NCBI GenBank assembly: GCA_017470325.1
Contig: JAFUES010000022.1
Location: forward strand, 1 to 64,000
DNA: 64,000 nt
Direction: 5' to 3'
DNA from: Oscillospiraceae bacterium
GTDB taxonomy: Bacteria > Bacillota_A > Clostridia > Oscillospirales > Oscillospiraceae
The notes beneath the pieces are model-generated. The model was not told the origin of the DNA. It did no database searches and worked only from the letters and a program-made list of their open reading frames with translations. Position numbers and translations under genes: made by a program. This document shows positions 51,715 through 60,154 of the stretch, piece after piece (position 1 is the first letter of the stretch; each line of letters begins with the position of its first letter).

Positions 51715-52771
51715 CGCACAGAAGCTGATTCGGGCCATCCACGCGCTGGACATGCCTCCGGTGCAGATCATGGAGGTCTGCGGTACCCACACCATGGCCA
51801 TCGCGGAGGCGGGCATCAAATCCGTGCTGCCGGAGCAGGTGAAGCTGCTCAGCGGGCCGGGCTGCCCGGTCTGCGTCACCCCGGCGGAGGTCATCGATTC
51901 CATCCTGGACCTGGCCATGGAGCCGGATATCCTCATCGCCTCCTACGGCGACATGCTTCGGGTCCCCGGCAGTCAGCCGGGGGACAGCCTACAGCGCCGG
52001 CGCGCCCTGGGTGCCCGGGTGGAGATGGTCTACTCCCCGGTGGACGCGGTGGAGCTGGCAAAGCAAAGCCCGGACCGGGAAGTGGTCTTCCTGGGCGTGG
52101 GCTTTGAGACCACCGCCCCCGGCACCGCGGCCGCGGTGCTGACGGCAAAGGAGCAGCAGGTGGAGAATTTCTCCGTCTGGTCCATGCTCAAGACCGTGGA
52201 ACCGGCCCTGCGGGCGCTGATGGCCATGGAGGATTTTGCGGTGCAGGGCTTCCTGTGCCCCGGCCATGTGGCCACCATCATCGGTGAAAAGGGCTTTTCC
52301 TTCCTGCCGGCGGAATATGGGATGCCGGCGGTGATCTCCGGCTTCGAGCCGGAGGATATCCTGCTCTCCATCTACCTGCTGCTGCGGCAGATCCGGGAGG
52401 GCAGGCCCCAGGTGCAAAACGAGTATACCCGCGCCGTGTCGGCGGCGGGCAACACCCTGGCCCAGGGGATCATGGCCAGCTACTTTATACCGCGCACCGA
52501 CCTGTGGCGCGGCCTGGGGCAGATCGAAGAGAGCGGTCTGGGCCTCAGCGGCGAGCTCAGCGCCTATGACGCGGAGAAGAAATTCGGCGTCGAGCATCTG
52601 CCCGCGCCCCGGCCCACGGCCTGCCGCTGCGGCCAGGTCATCACCGGGCGGCACGGCCCGGCGGAATGCCCGCTGTTCGGCACACGCTGCACCCCGGAGG
52701 ACCCGGTGGGACCCTGCATGGTGTCCTCGGAGGGGGCCTGTGCGGCGGCCTATAAATATCAGACGGAGTAA
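51701..52771 (+). CDS. hypD: Hydrogenase maturation scaffold HypD
   Basis: A 356-residue iron-sulfur scaffold on which the Fe(CN)2CO unit is built. Conserved motifs are intact: EVCGTHTMAIAEAGI (the CGTH motif), LSGPGCPVCVTP, FETTAPGTA, FLCPGHV and the C-terminal [4Fe-4S] cysteines (CRCGQV, CPLFGTRCTPEDPVGPC). Overlaps hypC and precedes hypE by 2 bases. Confidence 0.97.
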   Translation: MSSLDAQKLIRAIHALDMPPVQIMEVCGTHTMAIAEAGIKSVLPEQVKLLSGPGCPVCVTPAEVIDSILDLAMEPDILIASYGDMLRVPGSQPGDSLQRRRALGARVEMVYSPVDAVELAKQSPDREVVFLGVGFETTAPGTAAAVLTAKEQQVENFSVWSMLKTVEPALRALMAMEDFAVQGFLCPGHVATIIGEKGFSFLPAEYGMPAVISGFEPEDILLSIYLLLRQIREGRPQVQNEYTRAVSAAGNTLAQGIMASYFIPRTDLWRGLGQIEESGLGLSGELSAYDAEKKFGVEHLPAPRPTACRCGQVITGRHGPAECPLFGTRCTPEDPVGPCMVSSEGACAAAYKYQTE

Positions 52772-52773
52772 GC

Positions 52774-53772
52774 ATGGACGAGATCATTACATTGGATTAC
52801 GGCAGCGGGGGGAAAAAGACCTCCCGGCTGATCGAAGAGAAGATCCTCCCGGCGCTGGACAATCCGGCCCTGCACCAGCTGGGCGACGGCGCGATCCTGC
52901 CCGGCGGGGAGCAGCTGGTGTTTTCCACAGACAGCTTTGTGGTCAGCCCCCTGTTTTTCCCCGGCGGAGATATCGGAAAGCTCTCCGTCTGCGGCACGGT
53001 GAACGACATCGCCATGTGCGGCGGCGTTCCCCAATATCTCAGTTGTGCCTTCATCCTGGAGGAGGGATTCCCTCTGAAGGAGCTGGAGCGCATCATCGCC
53101 TCCATGCACGACGCGGCGGAGGCCGCGGGTGTGCAGGTGGTCACCGGCGACACCAAGGTGGTGGAGCGGGGAAGAGGCGACGGCATCTATATCAACACTG
53201 CCGGCATCGGCGTGCTGAAATATCCCGGGCTCAGCCCCGGGGCTATCCGGGACGGGGACGCGGTGATCGTCTCCGGCACCGTGGGGGACCACGGTACCAC
53301 CGTGATGCTGGCACGAAGCGGCATGGCCCAGGGGGATATCCGCTCCGACTGCGCGCCGCTGCACAAGCTGGCGGAGGCGATACTGTCGCTGGACGCCGGA
53401 GTGCGGGTGCTGCGGGATCCCACCCGGGGCGGCGTGGCCACCACCCTCAATGAGTTCGTGGAGGGCGGCGAGCTTGGCATCGAGCTGCAGGACGGGGCCA
53501 TCCCCGTGAACGGTGCGGTTCGGGCGGCCTGCGATATGCTGGGCTTGGACCCGCTGTACTGCGCCAATGAGGGCAAGCTCCTGGCGGTGGTGCCCCGTGA
53601 GCAGGCGGACGCCGTGCTGCGCGCCATGCGCGCCCTGCCGGAGGGGAAGGACGCCGCCGTCATCGGCAGCGTGACGGCCCGCTATCCGGGCAAGGTGGTC
53701 ATGCAGACCGCACTTGGCGGCCGGCGAATCCTGCAGAAGCTGAGCGGCGCCCAGCTTCCCAGAATATGTTAG
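52774..53772 (+). CDS. hypE: Carbamoyl dehydratase HypE
   Basis: A 332-residue PurM-like enzyme that dehydrates the thiocarboxamide on its C-terminal cysteine to a thiocyanate, the CN donor. The start ITLDYGSGGKKTSRLIEE and the last residues PRIC (C-terminal Cys332) are exactly as needed. The next gene starts 44 bases downstream with no terminator between, so hyp and hydrogenase genes are probably cotranscribed. Confidence 0.97.
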   Translation: MDEIITLDYGSGGKKTSRLIEEKILPALDNPALHQLGDGAILPGGEQLVFSTDSFVVSPLFFPGGDIGKLSVCGTVNDIAMCGGVPQYLSCAFILEEGFPLKELERIIASMHDAAEAAGVQVVTGDTKVVERGRGDGIYINTAGIGVLKYPGLSPGAIRDGDAVIVSGTVGDHGTTVMLARSGMAQGDIRSDCAPLHKLAEAILSLDAGVRVLRDPTRGGVATTLNEFVEGGELGIELQDGAIPVNGAVRAACDMLGLDPLYCANEGKLLAVVPREQADAVLRAMRALPEGKDAAVIGSVTARYPGKVVMQTALGGRRILQKLSGAQLPRIC

Positions 53773-53816
53773 CAAACTTTTTAAATAAAAACGCATCTAA
53801 ATGAGAGGTGATCAGT

Positions 53817-54215
53817 TTGCAGGAGTACAAACGCATCGACATTAGCAAGGACCAGATCGTCCCCATCGCGGAGCGAATGCGCAAGGAAAACCGCTACCTG
53901 GTGATGATCCACGCCTTCATCAACACCGAGGGCCAGATGGACATCTCATGGGATTACGCGGTGGATCCGGCGGTGGAATCCTACCATGTGGTAGGGGAAA
54001 CCACGGTTCCCTCCATTGGCGAGATCTACGATGTGGCGGCAACCTGGCCCGAGCGGGAGCTCAACGAGCTGTTCAATATTCAGTTCGAGGGGCTTGACAC
54101 CTCCAAGCGGCTCTTCCTGCCGGAAGACATGCTGGAGACTCAGGGCAGGGGTCAGATCATGGTGACGCCCTTGTCCGAACTGGTGGAGAAGAACAGGAAG
54201 GAGGCCGAGCAATGA
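53817..54215 (+). CDS. MbhK / NuoC-like hydrogenase subunit
   Basis: A 132-residue subunit matching the 30-kDa (NuoC/EchD/MbhK) family: SWDYAVDPAVESYHVVGET, VPSIGEIYDVAATWPERELNELFNIQFEGLD. In complex I-like enzymes it packs on the large subunit at the head of the peripheral arm. The start is read as TTG at 53817 because GAGAGGTG lies 8-15 bases upstream; an in-frame GTG at 53808 lies inside that site. Overlaps the large-subunit gene by ATGA (54212-54215). Confidence 0.85.
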   Translation: MQEYKRIDISKDQIVPIAERMRKENRYLVMIHAFINTEGQMDISWDYAVDPAVESYHVVGETTVPSIGEIYDVAATWPERELNELFNIQFEGLDTSKRLFLPEDMLETQGRGQIMVTPLSELVEKNRKEAEQ

Positions 54216-55294
54216 GTTATATCGTGCCCATCGGACCGTACCATCCAGCCTTGGAGGAGCCGATCCACGCCAAGCTCTATACCGAGGGCGAGGTGATCAA
54301 GGACGCGGAGGTCTTTGTAGGCTATAACCATCGCGGTATCGAAAAGCTGGCGACCGAGCGCAACGCCATCCAGACCCTGGTGCTGGTGGAGCGCGTGTGC
54401 GGCATCTGTTCTCACTCCCACGCGCTGACCTACGCCATGGCGGTGGAGGCCATCAACGGCATCGAGGTGCCCAAGCGCGGCGAGTATATCCGCGTCATCA
54501 CCGCGGAGCTGGAACGGCTGCACTCCCACTTCCTGTGGCTGGGCATCGCCTGCCACATCATCGGCCATGACAGTATGTTCATGCATATCTGGGACGAGCG
54601 CGAGCTGGTCATGGATCTGCTGGAGAAGATGACCGGCAACCGCGTCAACTACGCCATGGTCACCATCGGCGGCTCCCGTCGGGACATCAGCGACGACCTG
54701 CGCCGGGAGATCCTGGACGCCTGCGTCAAGCTGAAGGGCCCCCTGGACCGCATCGTGGAGATCGCTCTGACCGACAAGACCATTGCCATGCGCACCAAGG
54801 GCGTAGGCGTTCTGACAAGGGAAGACGCGCTCCGTCTGGGCGCTGTCGGCCCTCATGCCAGAGCCTCCGGTGTGGACATCGATGTGCGGCGTGACGCTCC
54901 CTACTGTTCCTACGGCGATTTCGAGTTCGACATCCCCGTGGTGGACAGCGGCGACGTGTTTGCCCGCGTGGTGGTCCGTGCGCTGGAATGCTACGAGAGC
55001 ATCAAGATCCTGCAGCAGGCCCTGGAGAATCTGCCGGATACGCCCATCAACCTGGGCAACAAGCTGGTGAAGATCAAAGAGGGCCAGGCGGTGGCCAGAC
55101 ATGAGGCGCCCCGCGGCCAGCTGAGCCACATGGTGGTGGGCAACAACAGCCTGACCAATTACCGTGTGTCCATCCACGTGCCCAGCTATAAGAACACACC
55201 CACGGTGCCGCACATGCTGCGCAATAACACCGTGGCCGACGCAGGGCTCATCATCGCCAGCATCGACCCCTGCTTCAGCTGCCTGGACCGCTGA
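54212..55294 (+). CDS. Group 4 [NiFe] hydrogenase large subunit (MbhL-like)
   Basis: A 360-residue catalytic subunit. Both Ni-binding motifs are intact: RVCGICSHSH (Cys63, Cys66) and DPCFSCLDR (Cys354, Cys357), so it is a true hydrogenase and not a NuoD-like or Mbs-like subunit without nickel. The protein ends at Arg360 of that motif, so there is no C-terminal tail to be cut off by a maturation peptidase. It reduces protons to H2, presumably with electrons from ferredoxin. Shorter than Pyrococcus MbhL, close to EchE in size. Confidence 0.95.
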   Translation: MSYIVPIGPYHPALEEPIHAKLYTEGEVIKDAEVFVGYNHRGIEKLATERNAIQTLVLVERVCGICSHSHALTYAMAVEAINGIEVPKRGEYIRVITAELERLHSHFLWLGIACHIIGHDSMFMHIWDERELVMDLLEKMTGNRVNYAMVTIGGSRRDISDDLRREILDACVKLKGPLDRIVEIALTDKTIAMRTKGVGVLTREDALRLGAVGPHARASGVDIDVRRDAPYCSYGDFEFDIPVVDSGDVFARVVVRALECYESIKILQQALENLPDTPINLGNKLVKIKEGQAVARHEAPRGQLSHMVVGNNSLTNYRVSIHVPSYKNTPTVPHMLRNNTVADAGLIIASIDPCFSCLDR

Positions 55295-55297
55295 GAC

Positions 55298-55639
55298 ATG
55301 CACGAGCTGGCACTGACGGAGGGGATCATCCGTATCGTGGAATCCGAGCAGGAAAAGAGCGGGTTCCAGCGGGTTTTGGAGATCCGCCTTCGCATCGGCG
55401 AGTATTCCGGTGTGATCCCGTCCTGCATCCGGGAATTTTTCCCCATTGCGGCGAAGGACACCGCCGCGGAGAACGCGGTGCTGGAACTGGAAACGGTCCC
55501 CGCCTCTTTCGAATGCTTTGACTGCGGCTATACGGGCCCCCTGCAAAAGGGCTCGGCCTGCTGCCCCCAGTGTCAAAGCACCGCGATCCGGATGGTCGCC
55601 GGCAGAGAATTCTACGTAGACAGTCTGAAAGTTGAATGA
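55298..55639 (+). CDS. hypA: Hydrogenase nickel-insertion protein HypA (second copy)
   Basis: A 113-residue nickel chaperone: MHELALTEGII start with His2, zinc site CFDCGY and CPQCQS. It lies directly after the large-subunit gene, 3 bases on, inside the subunit gene string, which suggests it is dedicated to this hydrogenase. Differs strongly from the copy at 7849. No hypB lies in the window. Confidence 0.95.
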   Translation: MHELALTEGIIRIVESEQEKSGFQRVLEIRLRIGEYSGVIPSCIREFFPIAAKDTAAENAVLELETVPASFECFDCGYTGPLQKGSACCPQCQSTAIRMVAGREFYVDSLKVE

Positions 55640-55666
55640 GATAAGAAAGGAAAGGGGAGATCCACC

Positions 55667-56188
55667 TTGCAAAAAACAAAGTTCCCCGCAGTGTTAGCCA
55701 CCTTCGTGCTGTGCTACATCTTCTGGATATTGCTGACCTGGTCCTTCTCAGCCCAGAAGCTGGCAGCCGGTGCGATCGTGAGTCTGGCGGTGGCGCTGTT
55801 CTCCGCCCGGTTCTTTATCCATGACAAGGCCTCCTGGTTTTTCAGACCGGCAAGGCTGGGAGCTCTGATCGCCTATGTGTTCATCTTTTTGGGTGAACTG
55901 ATCAAAGCCAATGTGGATATGGCGAAGCGCTGCTTTGGCGGGTGCAAGAACATTGACCCGGGGGTGATCCGGGTCCCGGTCGGCCTGAAGGGCGATTACG
56001 CCCAGGCCATGCTTGCAAATTCCATCACCCTGACTCCCGGCACGATCACTCTGGACATAGCCGAGGACCAGGAGGGGCAGGCATATTATTACATCCACTG
56101 GATTGACGTACAGTCTACCGACCCGGACCAGGCCGGTGAGATGATCAAGGGCAATCTGGAGAGAGGCATAAGGAGGATTTGGGAATGA
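55667..56188 (+). CDS. MnhE/MbhA-like subunit
   Basis: A 173-residue membrane subunit of the MnhE (MrpE) family: FWILLTWSFSAQKLAAGAIVSLAVALFSARFF, AYVFIFLGELIKANVDMAKRCF and NSITLTPGTITLDI...YYYIHWIDV (the family-typical S-I-T-L-T-P-G-T motif). In Mbh it sits in the antiporter-like arm. TTG start at 55667 with an AAGGGGAGA site. Overlaps the next gene by ATGA. Confidence 0.92.
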   Translation: MQKTKFPAVLATFVLCYIFWILLTWSFSAQKLAAGAIVSLAVALFSARFFIHDKASWFFRPARLGALIAYVFIFLGELIKANVDMAKRCFGGCKNIDPGVIRVPVGLKGDYAQAMLANSITLTPGTITLDIAEDQEGQAYYYIHWIDVQSTDPDQAGEMIKGNLERGIRRIWE

Positions 56189-56451
56189 TTGATCTTTTGA
56201 TTTTCGCAGTCCTGCTGGCCGCTCTGGCCATTGCGCACTTCTACCGGCTCATCAAGGGCCCTACGGCTGCAGACCGTATGACCGCAGGTGACAGCATGGA
56301 TATTCTCATTTCCTGTGCCATGATGCTCTACTCTCTGTACAGTGGGCGCGGCATTTATCTGGACATTGCCATCATCAGCGCCATGCTGGGCATCATCGAC
56401 ACCATGCTGGTTGGCCGTTATCTGGATACGGGGAGGTGGCATAAGAAATGA
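56185..56451 (+). CDS. MnhF/MbhB-like subunit
   Basis: An 88-residue protein with three membrane helices, MnhF (MrpF) family: AHFYRLIKGPTAADRMTAGDSM and YLDIAIISAMLGIIDTMLVGRYL. ATG at 56185 with AGGAGG 8 bases upstream. Overlaps the preceding and following genes by ATGA each. Confidence 0.92.
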   Translation: MIDLLIFAVLLAALAIAHFYRLIKGPTAADRMTAGDSMDILISCAMMLYSLYSGRGIYLDIAIISAMLGIIDTMLVGRYLDTGRWHKK

Positions 56452-56795
56452 CTGCGCTTCGTGTTGTGATCGACCTGCTGATCGCCGTCGGTGCGATCTT
56501 TGCCCTGGCCGGTACCATCGGCGTTGCCAAGATGCCGGATACCTTCAGCCGTATGCAGGCCAGCACCTGTACCTCCACGCTGGGCGTGCTGGGCGTCTGC
56601 CTGGGCGCGCTGCTGTATGCCATTTTCTTTAAACAGGATCCTGCCACCGCCATTAAGGTCGTGGTCATCTGCCTGTTGGTGATCACCATCAACCCGGTGG
56701 GCGCCCATGCGATCTTCAAGGGCGCATATCGCCACGGCATCCGTCCTGACAAGGAAATGAAGATCGATGATTTCAGGAGGGATTTCGATGAGTAA
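56448..56795 (+). CDS. MnhG/MbhC-like subunit
   Basis: A 115-residue membrane protein of the MnhG (MrpG) family: GAIFALAGTIGVAKMPDTFSRMQASTCTSTLGVLGVCLGALLY and INPVGAHAIFKGAYRHGI. Overlaps mbhB by ATGA; the next start lies 8 bases inside its end. Confidence 0.92.
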   Translation: MTALRVVIDLLIAVGAIFALAGTIGVAKMPDTFSRMQASTCTSTLGVLGVCLGALLYAIFFKQDPATAIKVVVICLLVITINPVGAHAIFKGAYRHGIRPDKEMKIDDFRRDFDE

Positions 56796-57042
56796 TCTTG
56801 TAGTAGTCCTGGATATTCTGGTGATCCTGGGCATGGTGGTATCCGCCATCCTGGCGGTGCACTTCGAAAAGCTCCTGTCCTCGGTCATCGCGCTGGGTGT
56901 TACCGGCATTTTCGCAGCGGCTGCTTTCCTGCTGATGCACGCGCCGGACGTGGCCATTTCCGAGGCTGCCGTAGGCGCCGCCCTCACGCCGCTGATCTTC
57001 ATCGTCACACTCAAAAAGATACGGGGAGGGGACGATAAATGA
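56788..57042 (+). CDS. MbhD-like subunit (DUF4040, MnhB N-terminal type)
   Basis: An 84-residue membrane protein with three helices: VSAILAVHFEKLLSSVIALGVTGIFAAAAFLLMHAPDVAISEAAVGAALTPLIFI. The APDVA-x-x-E-A-A-V-G motif is the MrpA-C/MbhD signature and resembles the NuoJ-like proton path. ATG at 56788 with CAGGAGGG site. ATGA overlap with the next gene. Confidence 0.9.
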   Translation: MSNLVVVLDILVILGMVVSAILAVHFEKLLSSVIALGVTGIFAAAAFLLMHAPDVAISEAAVGAALTPLIFIVTLKKIRGGDDK

Positions 57043-57407
57043 AAAAATTTCTCACCTGGGTCTGTCTGGGTGCGCTGCTGATAGCGGTACTGGCCGGCGG
57101 CTTTGCCATGGGTACATTCACCCGCACCTATGACGGCTCCAAGGCGACAGTCCCTGTTGCCAAGCTGCAGCAAGCTCCTGACAGCTATGACGATTCCACT
57201 GCCGATGGCGCGGCTGCTGCCATCGTACAGCAGAATCTGGCCAAGACCCATGCGGTCAACGACGTCACGTCGATCGTGTTTGACTTCCGTGGCTATGATA
57301 CCATGGGCGAGGCCTTTATCCTGATCACCGCCGTAGCAGGCGTCACCGTGCTCCTGCGCAAGACAGCGGCGGAGAAAGAGGAGGATCGTAAGCATGGACA
57401 AAACTGA
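57039..57407 (+). CDS. MbhE-like subunit
   Basis: A 122-residue protein with membrane helices at both ends and a polar middle. The segment AVNDVTSIVFDFRGYDTMGEAFILITAVAGVTVLL is the MbhE / MrpA C-terminal signature (V-x-x-I-x-F-D-x-R-x-x-D-T-x-G-E). Overlaps both neighbours. Confidence 0.9.
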   Translation: MKKFLTWVCLGALLIAVLAGGFAMGTFTRTYDGSKATVPVAKLQQAPDSYDDSTADGAAAAIVQQNLAKTHAVNDVTSIVFDFRGYDTMGEAFILITAVAGVTVLLRKTAAEKEEDRKHGQN

Positions 57408-57858
57408 TCTGACCGTCAAACGTGTGATCCAGCGCTGCGGCTGCGATAAGATCCTTCCGCTGTGTCTGGTCTATGTGTTCTACATCATCCTGCACGGGCA
57501 TCTGTCTCCCGGCGGCGGTTTCCAGGGCGGTATTCTGATGGTCGCCGTGGTGCTGCTGATCTATCTGGGACATGGTTATCAGGCCTCAAAGCGCGTACTG
57601 CAGCCGGACTGGATGCGGCCGCTCGAGGGCGTGGCTCTGATCATTTACATCGTCCTGGCCATGCTGGGTGTGTGCATGGGCGCGCAGTTCTGCCAGAATG
57701 TGGCCTTTGAAAACGGCTCCATCGGCGATCTGATCAGCTCCGGCACCATTGCCTGGATGGATGAGGCGGTGGCCTTCAATGTGCTGACCGGCTCCATTGT
57801 GTTGTCCATCGGTATGCTGAGTGTCCTGTTCCCGCAGGATATCGACAATCTGAAGTGA
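57394..57858 (+). CDS. MnhB/MbhF-like subunit
   Basis: A 154-residue membrane protein of the MnhB family with four helices: YVFYIILHGHLSPGGGFQGGILMVAVVLLIYLG, whose H-G-x-x-S-P-G-G-G-F-Q-G-G motif is diagnostic. Overlaps the preceding gene by 14 bases. Confidence 0.93.
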   Translation: MDKTDLTVKRVIQRCGCDKILPLCLVYVFYIILHGHLSPGGGFQGGILMVAVVLLIYLGHGYQASKRVLQPDWMRPLEGVALIIYIVLAMLGVCMGAQFCQNVAFENGSIGDLISSGTIAWMDEAVAFNVLTGSIVLSIGMLSVLFPQDIDNLK

Positions 57859-57868
57859 GGTGGCCGCT

Positions 57869-58219
57869 ATGATTACATTCAACTATCTTGCTTCCTTCTT
57901 TCTGATCTTTCTGGGGATCTATACCATCGTTGTCAAATATAATCTGGTCAAGACGGTTATCGGCATGTGCATCATGGACTACGGCGTGAACCTGCTGATC
58001 ATCACGGTGGGCTTCAATCCCGGTGGCACAGCCCCCATTTTCACCGAAGGTGAATTGACCGCTGCCAGCTATTTTGTAGATCCCATCCCCCAGGCCCTGA
58101 CGCTGACCAGCATCGTGATCGGCGCCTGCGTCACGGCCATGACCCTGGCCTTGGTCATAAAGCTTGAGGAGAGCTATGAGACCCTGGATACCCGGGAGAT
58201 AAGGAGGCTGAGAGGATGA
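57869..58219 (+). CDS. MnhC/MbhG-like subunit (NuoK type)
   Basis: A 116-residue membrane protein with three helices, NuoK/MrpC family: GIYTIVVKYNLVKTVIGMCIMDYGVNLLIITVGF and DPIPQALTLTSIVIGACVTAMTLALVIK (the D-P-x-x-Q-A-L-x-L-T-x-I-V-I-G motif). ATG at 57869 with GAGGTGG site. Overlaps the next gene by ATGA. Confidence 0.93.
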   Translation: MITFNYLASFFLIFLGIYTIVVKYNLVKTVIGMCIMDYGVNLLIITVGFNPGGTAPIFTEGELTAASYFVDPIPQALTLTSIVIGACVTAMTLALVIKLEESYETLDTREIRRLRG

Positions 58220-60141
58220 GTATTTTCAGCTATCAGCACTTCCCGGTGTATGCGATCATGGTACTGTTCCTGGGCGCCTTCCTGATCGTGGCAGTGGGGC
58301 GGAAAGCACCGGTGCGTCATTGCATCGCGGTGCTTGCCTCCGGCGCCAGCCTGGCCCTCATGATCGCTCTGATCCAGCCCGTCATGCTGGGCGGTGAGAT
58401 CATCGCCTACTGGATGGGCAACCGCGTCCCCGCAGGCGGCTATGCCATCGGTATCGCCCTGGAAGTGGACGCCCTGAGCCTGTTCTTCGGCCTGGTTGTG
58501 ACCCTGGCCCTGTTTGCCTCGGTTATTTACAGCATCCGCTATATGGCGCAGGATGATAATCAGGAGCAATACTATATCCTGCTCTTGGTCCTTATCGGCG
58601 GCGTGCTGGGTCTGGTCCTCTCCGGCGACATGTTCAACATGTACATCATGGTGGAGATCATGACCATCGCGGCGGTGGCTCTGACGGCTTTCCGCCATAA
58701 GGTTTTTGGCGCGCTGGAAGCGGCCTTCAAGTATATGGTCGTGGGCGGCATCGGTTCCACCTGCATCCTGGCGGGCGTGATCATCCTGTATGCCCAGGCC
58801 CATACGCTGAACTTTGCGCAGCTGGCGGCGCTGATCCCCGGCAATCTGAACACTGCCACCAAGGTGGCCTTCGCCCTGCTGTTCATCGGCTTCAGCACCA
58901 AGGCCTTCATCGTGCCCTTCCATCCCCTGGCGGCTGACGCCCACGGCGCGGCACCTGCTTCGATCTCTCTGCTGATCTCCGGCGTGCTGACCAAGTCCGG
59001 CGTCTACGGTCTCATTCGTCTGACCTATGTGCTGTTCCAGACCATGAACCTGGGCACCATGCAGTTCTGGCTGGTGTTCATCGGCTCGCTGAGCATGTTC
59101 GTCTGCGTCACCATGGCTCTGGCCCAGCATGACTTCAAGCGCCTGCTGGCCTTCCACTCCATCTCCCAGATCGGCTATGTGCTGACGGCGGTGGGTCTGT
59201 GCACGGCCATGGGCATCTCCTCCGGCCTGTACCACGCCATGAACCACACCCTGTTCAAGGGCCTGCTGTTCCTTGCGGCCGGCGCTGTGCTGCACGAGAC
59301 CGGCACCACGAACCTGGACAAGCTGGGCGGCCTCTCCAAGAAGATGCCCCACACCACGGTCCTGTTCCTGATCGGTGCCGCATCCATCAGCGGCATCCCG
59401 CCCTTCAACGGCTTCGCCTCCAAGTGGATGATCTATCAGGCCACTTACATGAAGGCTGTGGAGAGCGGCAACATCGGCTTCCTGCTGGTTACCATCATCG
59501 CACTAGTCACCTCCACCCTGACCCTGGCCTCCTTCGTCAAGGTCACCCAGTCGGTCTTCTTCGGCCAGCTGCCCAAGGAATATGAGAACGTGAAGGAAGT
59601 TCCCTTTGGCATGCGTCTGGCCATGGGCATCCTGGCTCTGCTGTGCATCCTCACCGGCCTGTTCCCGGGCTTGGTCACCACCTATCTGACCGAGCCTGCT
59701 ACCCGCGCGGTGTTCAACGTGGGCAGCTACATAAACGCCATGATGGGCGGCGGCTATGCCGAGAGCGTCATGGGCGCCAATGCCCCTGTGGCCCAGGCGG
59801 TCAGCTTTGCCGAGCCCGGCGTCTGGAGTCCTATCTCCTGGCTGTGCATCCTGATGATCGCCCTGCTGGCCATCTGCATCGTGGCCCTGAGCAGCAAGTA
59901 CGATCGGGTCAGCGAGAACCAGGGCGCCAAGGTCGAAGGCAAGTACGACCTGTTCTTCGGCGGCGAGCAGAGCGTCTACTCCCAGGTGGGCGGCGACGAT
60001 CTGTTCTGGGGCTTCAAGCACAACTGGAGACATTATTTCGGCTTCATGCATGAGCTGCACAGCGGCGTGGTCAACGACTATGCCCTGTGGGCGGTCGTGG
60101 CTCTGGCCCTGGCCCTGCTCTATGCCATGATCGTATTGTAA
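58216..60141 (+). CDS. MnhD/NuoL-like antiporter subunit (MbhH-like) with long C-terminal extension
   Basis: A 641-residue antiporter-like subunit, about 14 or more membrane helices. Key residues are in place: Glu147 (MYIMVEIMT), Lys172 (EAAFKYMVVGG) and the HPLAADAHGAAPASISLLISGVLTKSGVY segment. It pumps H+ or Na+ when driven by the hydrogenase. Family members of the MrpD/MbhH type are near 490-520 residues; the extra 120 or so residues at the C-terminus include a polar block (KYDLFFGGEQS...HNWRHYFGFMHELHSGVVNDYA) and a last helix and may be a fused MbhI-like part. Confidence 0.92.
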   Translation: MSIFSYQHFPVYAIMVLFLGAFLIVAVGRKAPVRHCIAVLASGASLALMIALIQPVMLGGEIIAYWMGNRVPAGGYAIGIALEVDALSLFFGLVVTLALFASVIYSIRYMAQDDNQEQYYILLLVLIGGVLGLVLSGDMFNMYIMVEIMTIAAVALTAFRHKVFGALEAAFKYMVVGGIGSTCILAGVIILYAQAHTLNFAQLAALIPGNLNTATKVAFALLFIGFSTKAFIVPFHPLAADAHGAAPASISLLISGVLTKSGVYGLIRLTYVLFQTMNLGTMQFWLVFIGSLSMFVCVTMALAQHDFKRLLAFHSISQIGYVLTAVGLCTAMGISSGLYHAMNHTLFKGLLFLAAGAVLHETGTTNLDKLGGLSKKMPHTTVLFLIGAASISGIPPFNGFASKWMIYQATYMKAVESGNIGFLLVTIIALVTSTLTLASFVKVTQSVFFGQLPKEYENVKEVPFGMRLAMGILALLCILTGLFPGLVTTYLTEPATRAVFNVGSYINAMMGGGYAESVMGANAPVAQAVSFAEPGVWSPISWLCILMIALLAICIVALSSKYDRVSENQGAKVEGKYDLFFGGEQSVYSQVGGDDLFWGFKHNWRHYFGFMHELHSGVVNDYALWAVVALALALLYAMIVL

Positions 60142-60154
60142 GGAGGTGGGAAGC

